Positions 48,501 through 58,321 of a stretch of 64,000 nucleotides of DNA are shown in pieces. The stretch is from NCBI GenBank assembly GCA_003151435.1, contig PLXP01000050.1:1-64000 (forward strand). Direction: 5' to 3'. The position numbers and the translations under genes are program-made. Each line of letters starts with the position of its first letter. Within the stretch, counting starts at the first letter, position 1. This DNA comes from Acidobacteriaceae bacterium (GTDB lineage Bacteria > Acidobacteriota > Terriglobia > Terriglobales > Acidobacteriaceae). A model generated the notes under the pieces. It did not search any database. It was not told the origin of the DNA and saw nothing but the letters and a program-made list of their open reading frames with translations.

Positions 48501-50018
48501 TCCTTTTGGTTTGAGATCAATATCTTCGGTCTAAACCAGTTCTATCGGAACCGGCTGGTGCGTTGTTATCTGGGCGCCACGCGCTGGACCCCCGGCGTTC
48601 GGAAGCCAAACCCCTTCACCAAGTTTGATTTCAGAGATGACCTGGGACTCTCGCGATTCCGAACCGATTCACCCGGCGCCGACTTGCCCAACCTGAACAC
48701 GCCGGCGGCGGAATGCGGTCCGTACCGGGGCCCGCTTCCCATCCTCAACTGCGCGCTCAACCTCGGAGGCAGTTCGGACCTTACTCTGAACACGCGCCAC
48801 AGCGCCTCATTCACTCTCACGTCGCTGCGCTGCGGCTCTGATCGTCCCAAAGTCGGTTATGCTCCCACCTGGTCCCCAAACGGCAGTTTTGCCGACGGCG
48901 TTCCCCTGGGCCAGGCAGTATCCATTTCCGGTGCGGCCGTGAACCCCAACATGGGTTACAACACCTCGCCGCTGGTGGCCTTTCTGCTTACGATGTTCAA
49001 TGTGCGCCTGGGCTGGTGGTTTCCGAATCCCGGTCAGCCACGCTGGCGCCGCAGAGGACTGAGTTTCAGCCTCTATTACCTGGTAATGGAACTGCTCGGG
49101 ATCGCTAACGAAAAGCGAAACTTCCTCAGTGTTTCGGATGGCGGACATTTTGAGAACCTGGCCATTTACGAGCTGATCCGGCGGCGCTGCAAACTGATCA
49201 TTGCCTGCGATGCCGAGTGCGATGAGCAGTTACAGTTCGGCGGGCTGGGCAATATGATCCGCATCTGCGAAACGGATTTCGGCGCCGTGATCGACATCGA
49301 CGTAAAATCGATCCGTCCTGGCAAAGAGGGGCACAGCCTCGCACATTGCGCTGTTGGCACGATCAAATACTGCAGCGGCGAGATAGGGCGCCTCATCTAC
49401 CTCAAGGCGTCGATGACGGGTGACGAAGACGTTAGCATTGCGCAATACCGGAGCTCGCATCCCTCGTTCCCACACGAAAGCACGTCGAACCAGTTCTACT
49501 CGGAATATCAGTTTGAGAGTTACCGCAAGCTGGGTTTGCACATCGTTCGCTCCTCCTTTAAAGGCAACCTGCCTGGAGACGATCCACACATGATCGCCGA
49601 GCGAATGGCCGACGTTCTCACACCCGCCGGATGTTCCGGCGAGGCATTCCTGAAGCACGGTGAGGCCCTCGGGAAGATATGGGAAAATTTCCGCGCGTCT
49701 TCTAGCTTGCTTTCATTCATGCAGGAGCTGATCAGTCTCGAACAAAAAACCGCGCCTACTGCAGTGACCGATGAGGAGCTTTGCATCGGACTCGAGCTGA
49801 TTCAGCTGATGGAAGATGTGTTCCTGGACCTGCGGCTGAACGACTTTTGGGAACATCCGGATAATCGGGGCTGGGCCATCCTTTTCATGCGATGGGCGCG
49901 CAGTCCTCGATTCCGACTAATCTGGGAGAAGACGCGGCGCACGTTTGGCATCCGCTTTGAATACTTCTGTCATGCGCGCCTGGGACTCACACGCGACCGG
50001 CCGATTATTCGTGTGTAG
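45594..50018 (+). CDS. giant membrane patatin-like phospholipase family protein (about 1474 aa)
   Basis: NLIGLAFSGGGIRSATFNLGVLQGLQELDLLRQVDYLSTVSGGGFIGSWL; multiple TM helices; FLSVSDGGHFENLAIYELIRRRCKLIIACDAE (catalytic DG); RBS GGAGG before ATG 45594. Confidence 0.82.
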   Translation: MNGSTGDSDNRWSVIDELANLKENPNLKGSLIIGREPDLEACLRRVLRPHDEAGFQSPNDDWMIRVRAQLDEDLGSLTLREIREQLGFPNEDLPNRTQANLRILFRSDAFLRYVNAYLFFGIRFLACRAKVLSSSGGEELASCADANVRPFALVPPPVLAEVLGAQQRFEEFARLTTRQPGTAVDTALSFLDDFHPPQLDPVQYELQEPSQYELWLRGLRPETEERQNARFEEISKGLAEWARTRCNFYLSLDPQAPALIQSAEAVEEQALNERPPQGWLVTHPMAARLALADVYWIARLLRADVSANATVTYHKDNWLHLLRFHLILARDLDGSKTLEKAEEALRSVFDYVCDLIQNSVEITITRENDRIKANSGETNNLPLGTERWRAVFNEELGEIARQRRVRHFRDPSLPPEATAGPRDGIGPIVSPGPGEPGALASATDEGVIRSFGVSGGSSTELSDGIGQGNPPPSPPSATNSGWSKRITTGKGPFNLIGLAFSGGGIRSATFNLGVLQGLQELDLLRQVDYLSTVSGGGFIGSWLVANVRRSAHWLGRLTDWSDSIAHLRAHSNYLAPRSGILSADTWNMGISWFRNAILIQLTGLAWLFALLLSTLVALRVFLLAGHRAMLFGYSWAAWVMAIAAGILVVAISYNLHGTSSYAGGGKSRRSGWVWWLVVIPGWVGACALASQFWATARLTFNAWPSLAGLNHYSELLKAAWSPWRCILLAALFGFYVITVFTLRRHRWHAIWISIWCTSVLYLELVGIFLLFRKWSGLCDIANGLGFVFGPLLVLFAFSVCVLLLIGFTGRNTDEARREWWTRLGTCLGIFAGIGVFVCGVAVFGPWLVLHFYNWASTNYSLSVKSIKWTAVLSWLGTVIGGLLAGKSNKTAGEGDSASSPALEALARVGGFLFIVGSFLLGSTLLYILIFEIFASETSVLAVIHMLCKELSLWEIFLAFGVAFGIGSLFSFWFEINIFGLNQFYRNRLVRCYLGATRWTPGVRKPNPFTKFDFRDDLGLSRFRTDSPGADLPNLNTPAAECGPYRGPLPILNCALNLGGSSDLTLNTRHSASFTLTSLRCGSDRPKVGYAPTWSPNGSFADGVPLGQAVSISGAAVNPNMGYNTSPLVAFLLTMFNVRLGWWFPNPGQPRWRRRGLSFSLYYLVMELLGIANEKRNFLSVSDGGHFENLAIYELIRRRCKLIIACDAECDEQLQFGGLGNMIRICETDFGAVIDIDVKSIRPGKEGHSLAHCAVGTIKYCSGEIGRLIYLKASMTGDEDVSIAQYRSSHPSFPHESTSNQFYSEYQFESYRKLGLHIVRSSFKGNLPGDDPHMIAERMADVLTPAGCSGEAFLKHGEALGKIWENFRASSSLLSFMQELISLEQKTAPTAVTDEELCIGLELIQLMEDVFLDLRLNDFWEHPDNRGWAILFMRWARSPRFRLIWEKTRRTFGIRFEYFCHARLGLTRDRPIIRV

Positions 50019-50119
50019 ACATCGGCCGCCTCTTTGTGGCGGAGAACCCGTCTGAGTACTTAGGGCTTCTCTTGACGCAGGGGATTCCCTGATGCGCCTT
50101 GGGAATCTAAGTAATCGGA

Positions 50120-50485
50120 GTGGAGGAGCGTGAAATTCATCGATTAAGAGAAACGCGCCTTGGCATCGTGATGTACGACGGAGAATCTCTGGTGGTTTAC
50201 AAAAACGGCGTGGCACAAGAGTTGTTTCTTGCGGTACGCGACGAGGTCTCAGTAGCGAATAGAGGGTCTGCCAAGCCGACGAGTTATAGCTTAAGGGAGG
50301 CGCTCGCCGACACGGAGATCTTTGTCGACATTGTCAGCGGTACGTCAGCGGACGGAATCAACGGGATGCTGCTCGCAAACCCCCTAGCAAATGGCATATG
50401 GCGGTTTGAAGCCTCCTCGTACAAAACGTCTCCGGAGGGCCTACCTCCCTCGCTCATACAGCATGAAGCTTCCGCCCCTTCTTGA
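50120..50485 (+). pseudogene. N-terminal fragment of a second patatin-like (DUF3376-type) protein with altered nucleophile elbow
   Basis: EEREIHRLRETRLGIVMYDGESLVVYKNGVAQELFLAVRDE ... TEIFVDIVSGTSADGINGMLLANPLANG; GTSAGG-type motif reads GTSADG; short ORF. Confidence 0.6.
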
Positions 50486-50640
50486 CACATGTAGTGGTTC
50501 AGTTCGGCCTGTCGAGTTTTTCACATGTGTTTTAGGCCAGGATTCATTCTGAAATACGCCATACGCGCAATGGCGCGTCTCAGGGTTGTTTGCTTTCGAC
50601 GTTCTAGAATTGCTTAAACCCCTTTCCCATCCACCGAATT

Positions 50641-50668
50641 GTGAATGATAAAGGACGTTATCATTCAC
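50641..50668. repeat. 11-bp perfect inverted repeat
   Basis: GTGAATGATAA-aggacg-TTATCATTCAC in noncoding DNA. Confidence 0.75.
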
Positions 50669-50978
50669 TAACGGGCGGTACCGCAGCAGACGTCTGGTAA
50701 GGTCATAAGCATTTTTTGAACACTGCCCCACATCGCCGGGCAGGCTTGTCTCTGCCGTCTGAAAATGACCGTTCTCCGAGGTCAGCCCTGATCATCCCTT
50801 GAGAATCAACGCGAGACTTTCGGGGCGCGGTCGCCAAGAGCTATCCAGAGGTTTTCATGAAACCACGCATCCTTCAAGGTGCTCCGGGCTGCTCATTCCA
50901 GCCAGCTTGAAGGAGCCCTTCGGTCCCCTCAAACAAATGTAGATGTGGATAACGAGTGGTGCTTGTCGTTGACGGTCC

Positions 50979-52118
50979 CTACAGCGCGGCGCTAACCACC
51001 GCAATCAACTCCTCCTCCGTAAGTGGCAGTGGATTGGCTTGCATACTGCTGGCTTTCGCCGCCTTCTCAGCTACGCCCGGCAAATCAGCTTCGGTGATTC
51101 CCCATGTGCGCAGCGCAGGGATGCTGAGTTCCTCGGAGAGTGCTTTTACCCAGTCGATGCCATCCTCTACGCTTGCTTCACTCCGGCCGGTAAGCAGACG
51201 CGCGATGGCAGTGTAGCGTTCGAGAGCTGGATGCTGTGGTGCACGGGCGCGCAATCCAGCTACGTTGGCCGCCATGCCATGGGCCAACAGCGCAGCGCAG
51301 AGCGCTCCGTGCGGAGCCTTCCATTGGCCTCCGAGCGGTGCCGCAAATCCATGCACCACACCTAATCCGGCGTTTGCCAGTGCCAAGCCGCCGAACAGGC
51401 TTGCCAAGGCCATTTCGTGTCGCGCATCCCGATCCGCGCCGTTGTGGTACGCGCATCGCAGCGCACTTGCGATCCGCTCAATCCCGGCAACACAAATGGC
51501 ATCGACCAACGGATTGGCTCGTATGCTCACATACGGCTCGATGAGCTGCGTCAGGGCGTCGAGGCCAGTAAATGCGGTGACTTCAGGCGGCAGCCCGTAT
51601 GTCAGCTCGGGATCGACCACTGCGACCCGCGGCAGCATCAGTGGGCTTCGCAGACTCGCTTTGACACGGTGCTCGGTCGATCCGAGCACGGCATTACGCG
51701 TGACTTCGCTGCCGGTGCCGGCCGTGGTCGGAACCGCAATGAATGGCAGAGGCGGGACCGTGATGGCGCGACCTTTTCCCACTATCTCGAGAAACTCGAG
51801 CGGCTCGCCTCCGTTGGTGCCGATGATGGCAATCGCTTTGCCGGCATCGATTACGCTGCCGCCGCCAATCGAAATCACGACATCGCAGGCGGCTTCCTGC
51901 GCCTGCCGTGCGCCCTCGCGGACCAGGTCGACCGTCGGCTCGCCGGACACCGCCAAGGTCTGAGCTGAGAGGGCCGAGACGAGCGCTGAAGCTCGCTCTC
52001 TCGCTGCGCCGGTCACGATGAACGGTCGTGTGCCTAAGGTACGAGCCAGATCGGGGAGGGTGGCAGCCATGCCCTCACCGAAGATGATGCGGGTTGCGGT
52101 CGCAAACTCGAAGCGCAT
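50979..52118 (-). CDS. iron-containing alcohol dehydrogenase (maleylacetate reductase-like)
   Basis: VVISIGGGSVIDAGKAIAI, IAVPTTAGTGSEVTRNAVL, LDALTQLIEPYVS, LGVVHGFAAPLGG. Confidence 0.9.
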   Translation of the reverse strand: MRFEFATATRIIFGEGMAATLPDLARTLGTRPFIVTGAARERASALVSALSAQTLAVSGEPTVDLVREGARQAQEAACDVVISIGGGSVIDAGKAIAIIGTNGGEPLEFLEIVGKGRAITVPPLPFIAVPTTAGTGSEVTRNAVLGSTEHRVKASLRSPLMLPRVAVVDPELTYGLPPEVTAFTGLDALTQLIEPYVSIRANPLVDAICVAGIERIASALRCAYHNGADRDARHEMALASLFGGLALANAGLGVVHGFAAPLGGQWKAPHGALCAALLAHGMAANVAGLRARAPQHPALERYTAIARLLTGRSEASVEDGIDWVKALSEELSIPALRTWGITEADLPGVAEKAAKASSMQANPLPLTEEELIAVVSAAL

Positions 52119-52121
52119 GCT

Positions 52122-52427
52122 CTACCAATCCTGGGGTTCGGGAAAGACATCGTTGAACTTCACGCTATGACGCGGCTCCGCCATCATGTCTGCCACCTCA
52201 TCGCGCCACTTCGCATAGTGAGCCGTCTCTTTATGTGCGGCCGCTGCTTCCCTCGAGCGGTAGACCTCGATCAGCACGAACCGAGTCGCATCGTCCTGCT
52301 GCTCGACAACATCGAAGCGTGCGATACCGGGCTCCTGAACACTCGAGCGGGCATTCTCGATGGTGGCCCGCCTGAAGTCTGCGACCAATTCAGGCTTGAC
52401 GTGCACATGCACGTGAACGATCAGCAT
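52122..52427 (-). CDS. antibiotic biosynthesis monooxygenase (ABM) domain protein
   Basis: [74 protein letters not shown]. Confidence 0.88.
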   Translation of the reverse strand: MLIVHVHVHVKPELVADFRRATIENARSSVQEPGIARFDVVEQQDDATRFVLIEVYRSREAAAAHKETAHYAKWRDEVADMMAEPRHSVKFNDVFPEPQDW

Positions 52428-52570
52428 CGGCTTTGCCTCCGCACCCCATCTTACTGCTTCTCTCGAGTCGCGTAGCCTGACCTCGCTGAGCGCTTCTCGC
52501 CATGTCCATTCTTCGATTCCGATCTTCCGGAATAGGGCACTCGTTTTGCCTCTCTACCGAAAGGAAGTTC

Positions 52571-53509
52571 ATGCAAACTCATACATGTTCCCTCGCCCCG
52601 AAACCATCCTGCCTTGAGGAACTGATTCAGAAGGCAAAGTCCTTCGTTGCCGCAGCCAAGGCCCCCGCAACACTGAAGGCTTACAGAAACGACTGGCGGG
52701 ACTTCGAGTCCTGGTGCAGCGAGCACCAGTTGACAGTTCTCCCTTCGACGCCGGAGACCGTTGCCCTCTACATTGCGGACCGCGCCTCCACATTGGCGTC
52801 GGGCACCATCACACGCCGCCTTACCTCGATCACCAAGGCGCACCAGGCAGCAGGCTTTGCGAATTCGCCGGCCACGACCCGCCACTTCGTCGTCGGTGAG
52901 ACGCTCAAGGGAATCCGGCGCACGAAAGGCACTGCGCAGCACGGAAAGGACCCGCTCCTCTCAGCTGACATCCGCCGGATCGTCGCCGCCCAGCGCGAGG
53001 ACCTGATCGGACTCCGTGACGCCGCAATCGTTCTGGTAGGATTCGCGGGCGGATTTCGCCGCTCGGAGCTTGCCTTCATTGATGTATGTGACCTCAAGTT
53101 CTCAGCGGACGGTGTCGTCGTCAGCGTCCGCAAATCGAAGACAGACCAGGAGGGCGCCGGACGAGAAGTGGGTCTGCCCTTCGGTGCCAGTCAGGATACG
53201 TGTCCGGTCCGCTCTCTCCGGCAGTGGCTCACCGCTTCCGGAATTTCCGACGGTCCCGTCTTCCGGTCAGTCGGCCGCTATGGACATGTCGCGCAGCGCG
53301 GCCTGCACAAAGACTCTATTGGAAAGCTCTTGAAGAGAGCTACAGCTCGGGCCGGAATGAATGTTGATCCGCTCGGCGGGCACTCCCTTCGCGACGGATG
53401 CGTGACCCAGGCGGCGATGAACGGAGTGCGGGAGTTCGTCATCATGAAACAGACGGGGCATAAGACGGTTGAGGCGGTGACGCATGCCGTTCAACGCCAT
53501 CTGATCTGA
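52571..53509 (+). CDS. tyrosine recombinase-like protein, catalytic Tyr apparently absent
   Basis: SAM-like N-domain TLKAYRNDWRDFESWC; RDAAIVLVGFAGGFRRSELAFI; GGHSLRDGCVTQAA; ends TGHKTVEAVTHAVQRHLI. Confidence 0.75.
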   Translation: MQTHTCSLAPKPSCLEELIQKAKSFVAAAKAPATLKAYRNDWRDFESWCSEHQLTVLPSTPETVALYIADRASTLASGTITRRLTSITKAHQAAGFANSPATTRHFVVGETLKGIRRTKGTAQHGKDPLLSADIRRIVAAQREDLIGLRDAAIVLVGFAGGFRRSELAFIDVCDLKFSADGVVVSVRKSKTDQEGAGREVGLPFGASQDTCPVRSLRQWLTASGISDGPVFRSVGRYGHVAQRGLHKDSIGKLLKRATARAGMNVDPLGGHSLRDGCVTQAAMNGVREFVIMKQTGHKTVEAVTHAVQRHLI

Positions 53510-53598
53510 TGACTGCAAAAACATCGAAGGACAGTGCGGTTTCGGCCTCATCAATGACCGTGCCATTTTGCACGCGACATCAACGAGACCGATCACTT

Positions 53599-55470
53599 TC
53601 ATTTCTTGCTTGACGCAAGTAATGTACCTGGTCTCACAATTACCGTCCCCCTCATCCCACTAGTCTCGTGTACGACGCAAACGTAGTGATACGTTCCCGG
53701 CTTATCGAAGGTGTGATAAAAGGTCCCACCTGGTTGCAACAAGGCCGACCCAAAGGCACTGGCGCCGGACGGAAAGCCGACGTCCACGCGGTTAATGGCT
53801 CTTTCGGGATCGTCAACCACGTTGTGGTAGTACGTAGAGGTGTTCTTCCAGACCACCTGTTCTCCGGCATTAATCGTGATCATGGCGGGAATGAACGACA
53901 TCGAGCCCATACCTACTTCTCCGCCAATTGGTCCTACCGGAGGCTCGAGCGCCTTCCTGATATCGGCAAACGTGACCTTCGGAGAACAATTGGGCATGAT
54001 CGCGTCCACAGTATCGACGACGTAGCTCGGTACGTGAGGATCCTCGACTTCCACCACACTTCCGAAATGTCCTGTTACGTGAACGAACCGGCCGGCATTT
54101 TGCGAAAACAGGAAGGGCTGTGCTTCCATCCGGTAGACCTTCTGCGAGTGCCATAGCTTCAGCATGGTTTTGCCGTCGTTCTCTTCCGCAAGACACCCCA
54201 AAAGCCCTCCAACAGACTTGAGGCTGAATGGCGGCGGTGCACTCGCCATGGAAGGCATGTCGTTCATGCCGGGCATGTTCATTGCCGATTCGGGAACGGA
54301 GAGAGCGGCTGATGATGGCTTGATGTGATCCACCTCGTCCACGTCAGATGCAGTGACACCGCTGATCTCCTGCTCTCCATTGCTGGGCGAGGCCGGTCCC
54401 GCATGCATCAAGGCTGTATTCTCCTGGCCCTTCACCTGAAGAATGGCCATGTTGCCCTTTTCCATTCGCGAGATCGCGTGATCCATGAGTGTGAATTGCC
54501 CAGCGTTGCTGGCCTTGACCTCGAAGATCGCTGCACCTCCCGGAGGGACAGTTGCCGTCTGAATTCCCGCAAGCGGCGGCGAGAGCAGTGAACCGAGTTG
54601 GTAAAAGCGCGTGAAAATCTCACCCACCATGTGTTCGGACGCGGTTGCGTTCGGCCCAGCGTTGCCGAAATAGATTCGTACGGTTTCGCCTTCATTAGCC
54701 TGAAGCGGATATTCCTTTGTAATAGCATCGACGGCCCCGTTGAAGACGTAGTACTGTGGGGTCTCCGCCATGAGGTTCACCGCGCTGAATTGCTGCAGGC
54801 CGGATTTGCCTTTTGGAGCTGTCGTGTAGATCTCGCCCTGCATGAGGTAGTATTCGTGATCGACATGCGGCAGTCCGCCGGGAGGCTCGACTAGGATCAG
54901 CCCATACATGCCATTGGCGATGTGTTGCGCGATCATGGGACTGCCGCAGTGGTAAACAAATAGCCCTGGGGTCGTGGCCACAAACGTAAAGGTCTTCGAC
55001 TGGCCCGGCGGAACCTGCGTCAGAGCGGCTCCTCCGCCTGTCCCGATTGCCGCGTGAAAGTCGAGCGAATGGACCATCGTGCTGTCTTTAGAGTTCACGA
55101 GTGTTACTTCAATCGTGTCGCCCTGCCGCACCCGGATGAATGGTGCAGGTACCTTACCATTGAAGGTCCAATAGCGGTAGGTCGTGCCGCTTGCGGGATC
55201 GAGTGCACCGACGAGTTCCTTGGAGGTGAGTGTTACCTTCACCACGGCGGGAGCGCGGTCACCTATCGGTGGCGGAAGGTCAGACGGGTCGCGGACAATG
55301 TCAGCGGCCTTGATCGTATGAGCCGTATTTCCCGAGTGCGCGGGATGACTCTGAGCAAAGGCAGGGACAGGCCCTGATCCCATCAGCCCTGCGAGCCAAC
55401 TTACTCCGAATGCGAGAACGAGCATTGACAATCTTCGATAAGTACCGGTATCCATAACGTGCCTTTTTGC
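53599..55470 (-). CDS. nirK: copper nitrite reductase-like (NirK type) protein with C-terminal plastocyanin-like domain
   Basis: HSLDFHAAIG, FVYHCGSPMIAQHIANGMYGLILVEP, HMVGEIFTRFY, DHAISRMEKG; C-terminal YYHNVVDD...YHYVCVVHETSGMRG; annotated from about MDTGTYRR. Confidence 0.72.
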   Translation of the reverse strand, partial: AKRHVMDTGTYRRLSMLVLAFGVSWLAGLMGSGPVPAFAQSHPAHSGNTAHTIKAADIVRDPSDLPPPIGDRAPAVVKVTLTSKELVGALDPASGTTYRYWTFNGKVPAPFIRVRQGDTIEVTLVNSKDSTMVHSLDFHAAIGTGGGAALTQVPPGQSKTFTFVATTPGLFVYHCGSPMIAQHIANGMYGLILVEPPGGLPHVDHEYYLMQGEIYTTAPKGKSGLQQFSAVNLMAETPQYYVFNGAVDAITKEYPLQANEGETVRIYFGNAGPNATASEHMVGEIFTRFYQLGSLLSPPLAGIQTATVPPGGAAIFEVKASNAGQFTLMDHAISRMEKGNMAILQVKGQENTALMHAGPASPSNGEQEISGVTASDVDEVDHIKPSSAALSVPESAMNMPGMNDMPSMASAPPPFSLKSVGGLLGCLAEENDGKTMLKLWHSQKVYRMEAQPFLFSQNAGRFVHVTGHFGSVVEVEDPHVPSYVVDTVDAIMPNCSPKVTFADIRKALEPPVGPIGGEVGMGSMSFIPAMITINAGEQVVWKNTSTYYHNVVDDPERAINRVDVGFPSGASAFGSALLQPGGTFYHTFDKPGTYHYVCVVHETSGMRGTVIVRPGTLLASSKK

Positions 55471-55915
55471 GGCTGAAGCGCGCCTACTTCTTTTCTCAGC
55501 TAAGTTCATGGTGGATCTTGCGATGCGAGACCACAATGATGCACACATACTCTCGCGTGCACAGCCGTACTATAGGCGTCGATCTTGGCTGGAGGAGTAC
55601 CTCTGGTTGGTATTCATTGTCAAAAGGGAACTGAATCGCGAGCGCGGCGACATCAATTGGAAGTTCGCGCAAAAAGGCCCACCAGAAGTTCGGCTACAGC
55701 GAATTACTCCCGGCATGCGTTCACAACGCACGTTTGTTGGTGGGCCAGCCGCCATTCCGTGGGGACTACATGAATTCCCGTGGCAGAATTGTTGAGCATC
55801 TTCTGCGTAAGTCTTCCTTCTTCATGGCTTCGGTTCTGAGCAATTCGTACACGTGCTGTGAGGTATCTATTGCGTGGTTATACGTGCCAATGGCTACACC
55901 AGCCGAACGAGTCGA

Positions 55916-58321
55916 CTACGCATACGGCCACTTCCAATCCAGGATCTCGGGCTTGTCGATGCCGTATTGGTGGGCATAGGCGACGTTCTCCCGTATCTGG
56001 TCCTGCAACCAGTCTCTGACGTGAGCCCCGGACTTTTGCAGGCGCGGAACCCGATCGATGACATCGATTGCCAGATTGAACCGGTCCGCCTGATTCTGAA
56101 TGGTCAGTCCGAGAGGAGTGTCGATGCTGCCCTTCTCCTTGTAGCCATGCACATGCATGTTCTCATGGTTAGCGCGCCGGTACGTCAGCTTGTGGACGAG
56201 CGATGCATATCCGTGAAAATTGAAGATGACCGGCTTGTCGCTGGTAAACAACGAATCAAACTCGCGATCCGTCAATCCGTGTGGGTGCTGGGATGCTTGC
56301 TCGAGCTTGAACAGGTCGACGACATTGACGAAACGCATCTTCAAGTCTGGGAACTTGTCGCGCAAAATGGCCGTCGCTGCAAGTGCTTCCATCGTCGCCA
56401 CATCACCGGCACATGCCATCACCACATCCGGCTCGCTATTCTGGTCATTGCTGGCCCAGGACCAAATGCCGATTCCTTTCTCGCAATGCCGGACGGCAGC
56501 ATCCATATCCAGATACTGCAGGTGAGGTTGTTTATCTGCCACGATCACGTTTACGTAGTCGACGCTGCGTAAACAGTGGTCCACCATACTCAGCAGACAG
56601 TTTGCGTCCGGAGTGAGATAGATCCGTGTGACCCGCGAGCTCTTGTTCGTGACCACATCAAGAAAACCTGGGTCCTGGTGAGTGAAACCGTTATGGTCCT
56701 GGCGCCAAACGGTCGAAGTGACTAGTAGATTCAACGACGGGACGGAGGCGCGCCACTCGACTTCGGTCTTACACTTTTCCAGCCACTTGGCGTGTTGATT
56801 GAACATGGAGTCGATGATGTGGAAGAACGCCTCATAAGAGGCGAAGAAGGCATGACGGCCGGTCAAGACGTAGCCTTCCGCCCAGCCCTCAAGAGTATGT
56901 TCGCTGAGCATCTCCATGACCCGGCCATCCGGGGAGAGCTCACCGCCATCCAGGTCCTCCGGCTTCGATTCCGCCAGCCAGGTTTTTTTGGAAGCTTCGT
57001 AAATCGCCTGAAGGCGATTGGATGCCGTTTCATCCGCTCCGAAAACGCGGAAGTTTTTCATGTTTTTGCGCATGACGTCGCGTAGAAATTGGCCAAGCAC
57101 AAAAGTGGCCTCGGCCTGGGAGGTACCACGCGTAATAACTGGAACGGCGTAGTCACGAAAGTCCGGTAAACGGAGAGGTTTGCGCAGCAGACCGCCATTC
57201 GCATGAGGATTGGCACTCATCCGGCGGTTTCCCTTGGGCGCCAGTTCCTTCAGCTTCGGAACGAGTCTGCCGTCCGCGTCGAACAACTCCTCCGGTTTGT
57301 ACCGACGCATCCAGGCTTCGAGAATCTTGAGATGCTCGGGGTTCTCGGCGATTCCGGGGATTGGAATCTGGTGCGCGCGCCAGTAGCCCTCCAACTTGTG
57401 CCCATCTAATTCCTTGGGAGCAGTCCATCCCTTGGGAGTGCGCAAGATTATCATGGGCCAACGCGGCCGGTCCGGCTTGCCGTGGCGACGAGCTTCCTCC
57501 TGAAAGGTGTGGATCTGATCGACGCACGACTCTACGGCAGCAGCCATTTTCTGGTGCATTATCAGTGGGTCGTCACCCTCGACGATGATGGGACTCCAAC
57601 CGAAGCCCACGAAAAGACTATGCAATTCCTCGGGCGTGATCCGCGCCGAAATGGTCGGATTTGCGATCTTATAGCCGTTCAAATGAAGAATGGGTAGGAC
57701 TGCGCCATCGCGAATCGGATTCAGAAATTTACTGGAATGGAGCGATCCCATAAGGGGGCCTGTCTCGGCTTCGCCATCTCCGATGACGGCAGCGACGATT
57801 AGATCCGGGTTATCAAAGGCTGCTCCAAATGCGTGGGACACGCTATAACCGAGTTCTCCGCCCTCATGAATGGAACCGGGGGTTTCCGGCGTAGAGTGGC
57901 TACCGATGCCCCCCGGAAACGAGAACTGCTTGAAGAACTTGCGCATGCCATCGATGTCTTCGCTCTTGTCTGGGTAAACCTCAGAGTACGTTCCTTCGAG
58001 ATAGGCGTTCGCGAGAGGCGCAGGAGCGCCGTGTCCGGGGCCCGAGATGTAGATCATGTTTAAGTCGTATTTCTTGATAAGCCGATTCAGATGCACCCAT
58101 ATAAAACTCTGGCCCGGGTCGGATCCCCAATGGCCCACCAGACGCTTCTTCACATGCTCTACTTTGAGTGGGTCTCGTAAGAGAGGGTTATCCCACAGAT
58201 AGAGCATGCCGAGCGAGAGATAATTGCACGCGCGCCAGTATGCATCGATTGTGTGAAGCTCGTCGGCGGAAAGCACGGCTTGGTCGCCAAATACGGCCGG
58301 TGCTTCGATAGCTAGTGAACT
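55916..58321 (-). CDS. xfp: xylulose-5-phosphate/fructose-6-phosphate phosphoketolase
   Basis: [95 protein letters not shown]-like segment. Confidence 0.96.
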   Translation of the reverse strand, partial: SSLAIEAPAVFGDQAVLSADELHTIDAYWRACNYLSLGMLYLWDNPLLRDPLKVEHVKKRLVGHWGSDPGQSFIWVHLNRLIKKYDLNMIYISGPGHGAPAPLANAYLEGTYSEVYPDKSEDIDGMRKFFKQFSFPGGIGSHSTPETPGSIHEGGELGYSVSHAFGAAFDNPDLIVAAVIGDGEAETGPLMGSLHSSKFLNPIRDGAVLPILHLNGYKIANPTISARITPEELHSLFVGFGWSPIIVEGDDPLIMHQKMAAAVESCVDQIHTFQEEARRHGKPDRPRWPMIILRTPKGWTAPKELDGHKLEGYWRAHQIPIPGIAENPEHLKILEAWMRRYKPEELFDADGRLVPKLKELAPKGNRRMSANPHANGGLLRKPLRLPDFRDYAVPVITRGTSQAEATFVLGQFLRDVMRKNMKNFRVFGADETASNRLQAIYEASKKTWLAESKPEDLDGGELSPDGRVMEMLSEHTLEGWAEGYVLTGRHAFFASYEAFFHIIDSMFNQHAKWLEKCKTEVEWRASVPSLNLLVTSTVWRQDHNGFTHQDPGFLDVVTNKSSRVTRIYLTPDANCLLSMVDHCLRSVDYVNVIVADKQPHLQYLDMDAAVRHCEKGIGIWSWASNDQNSEPDVVMACAGDVATMEALAATAILRDKFPDLKMRFVNVVDLFKLEQASQHPHGLTDREFDSLFTSDKPVIFNFHGYASLVHKLTYRRANHENMHVHGYKEKGSIDTPLGLTIQNQADRFNLAIDVIDRVPRLQKSGAHVRDWLQDQIRENVAYAHQYGIDKPEILDWKWPYA

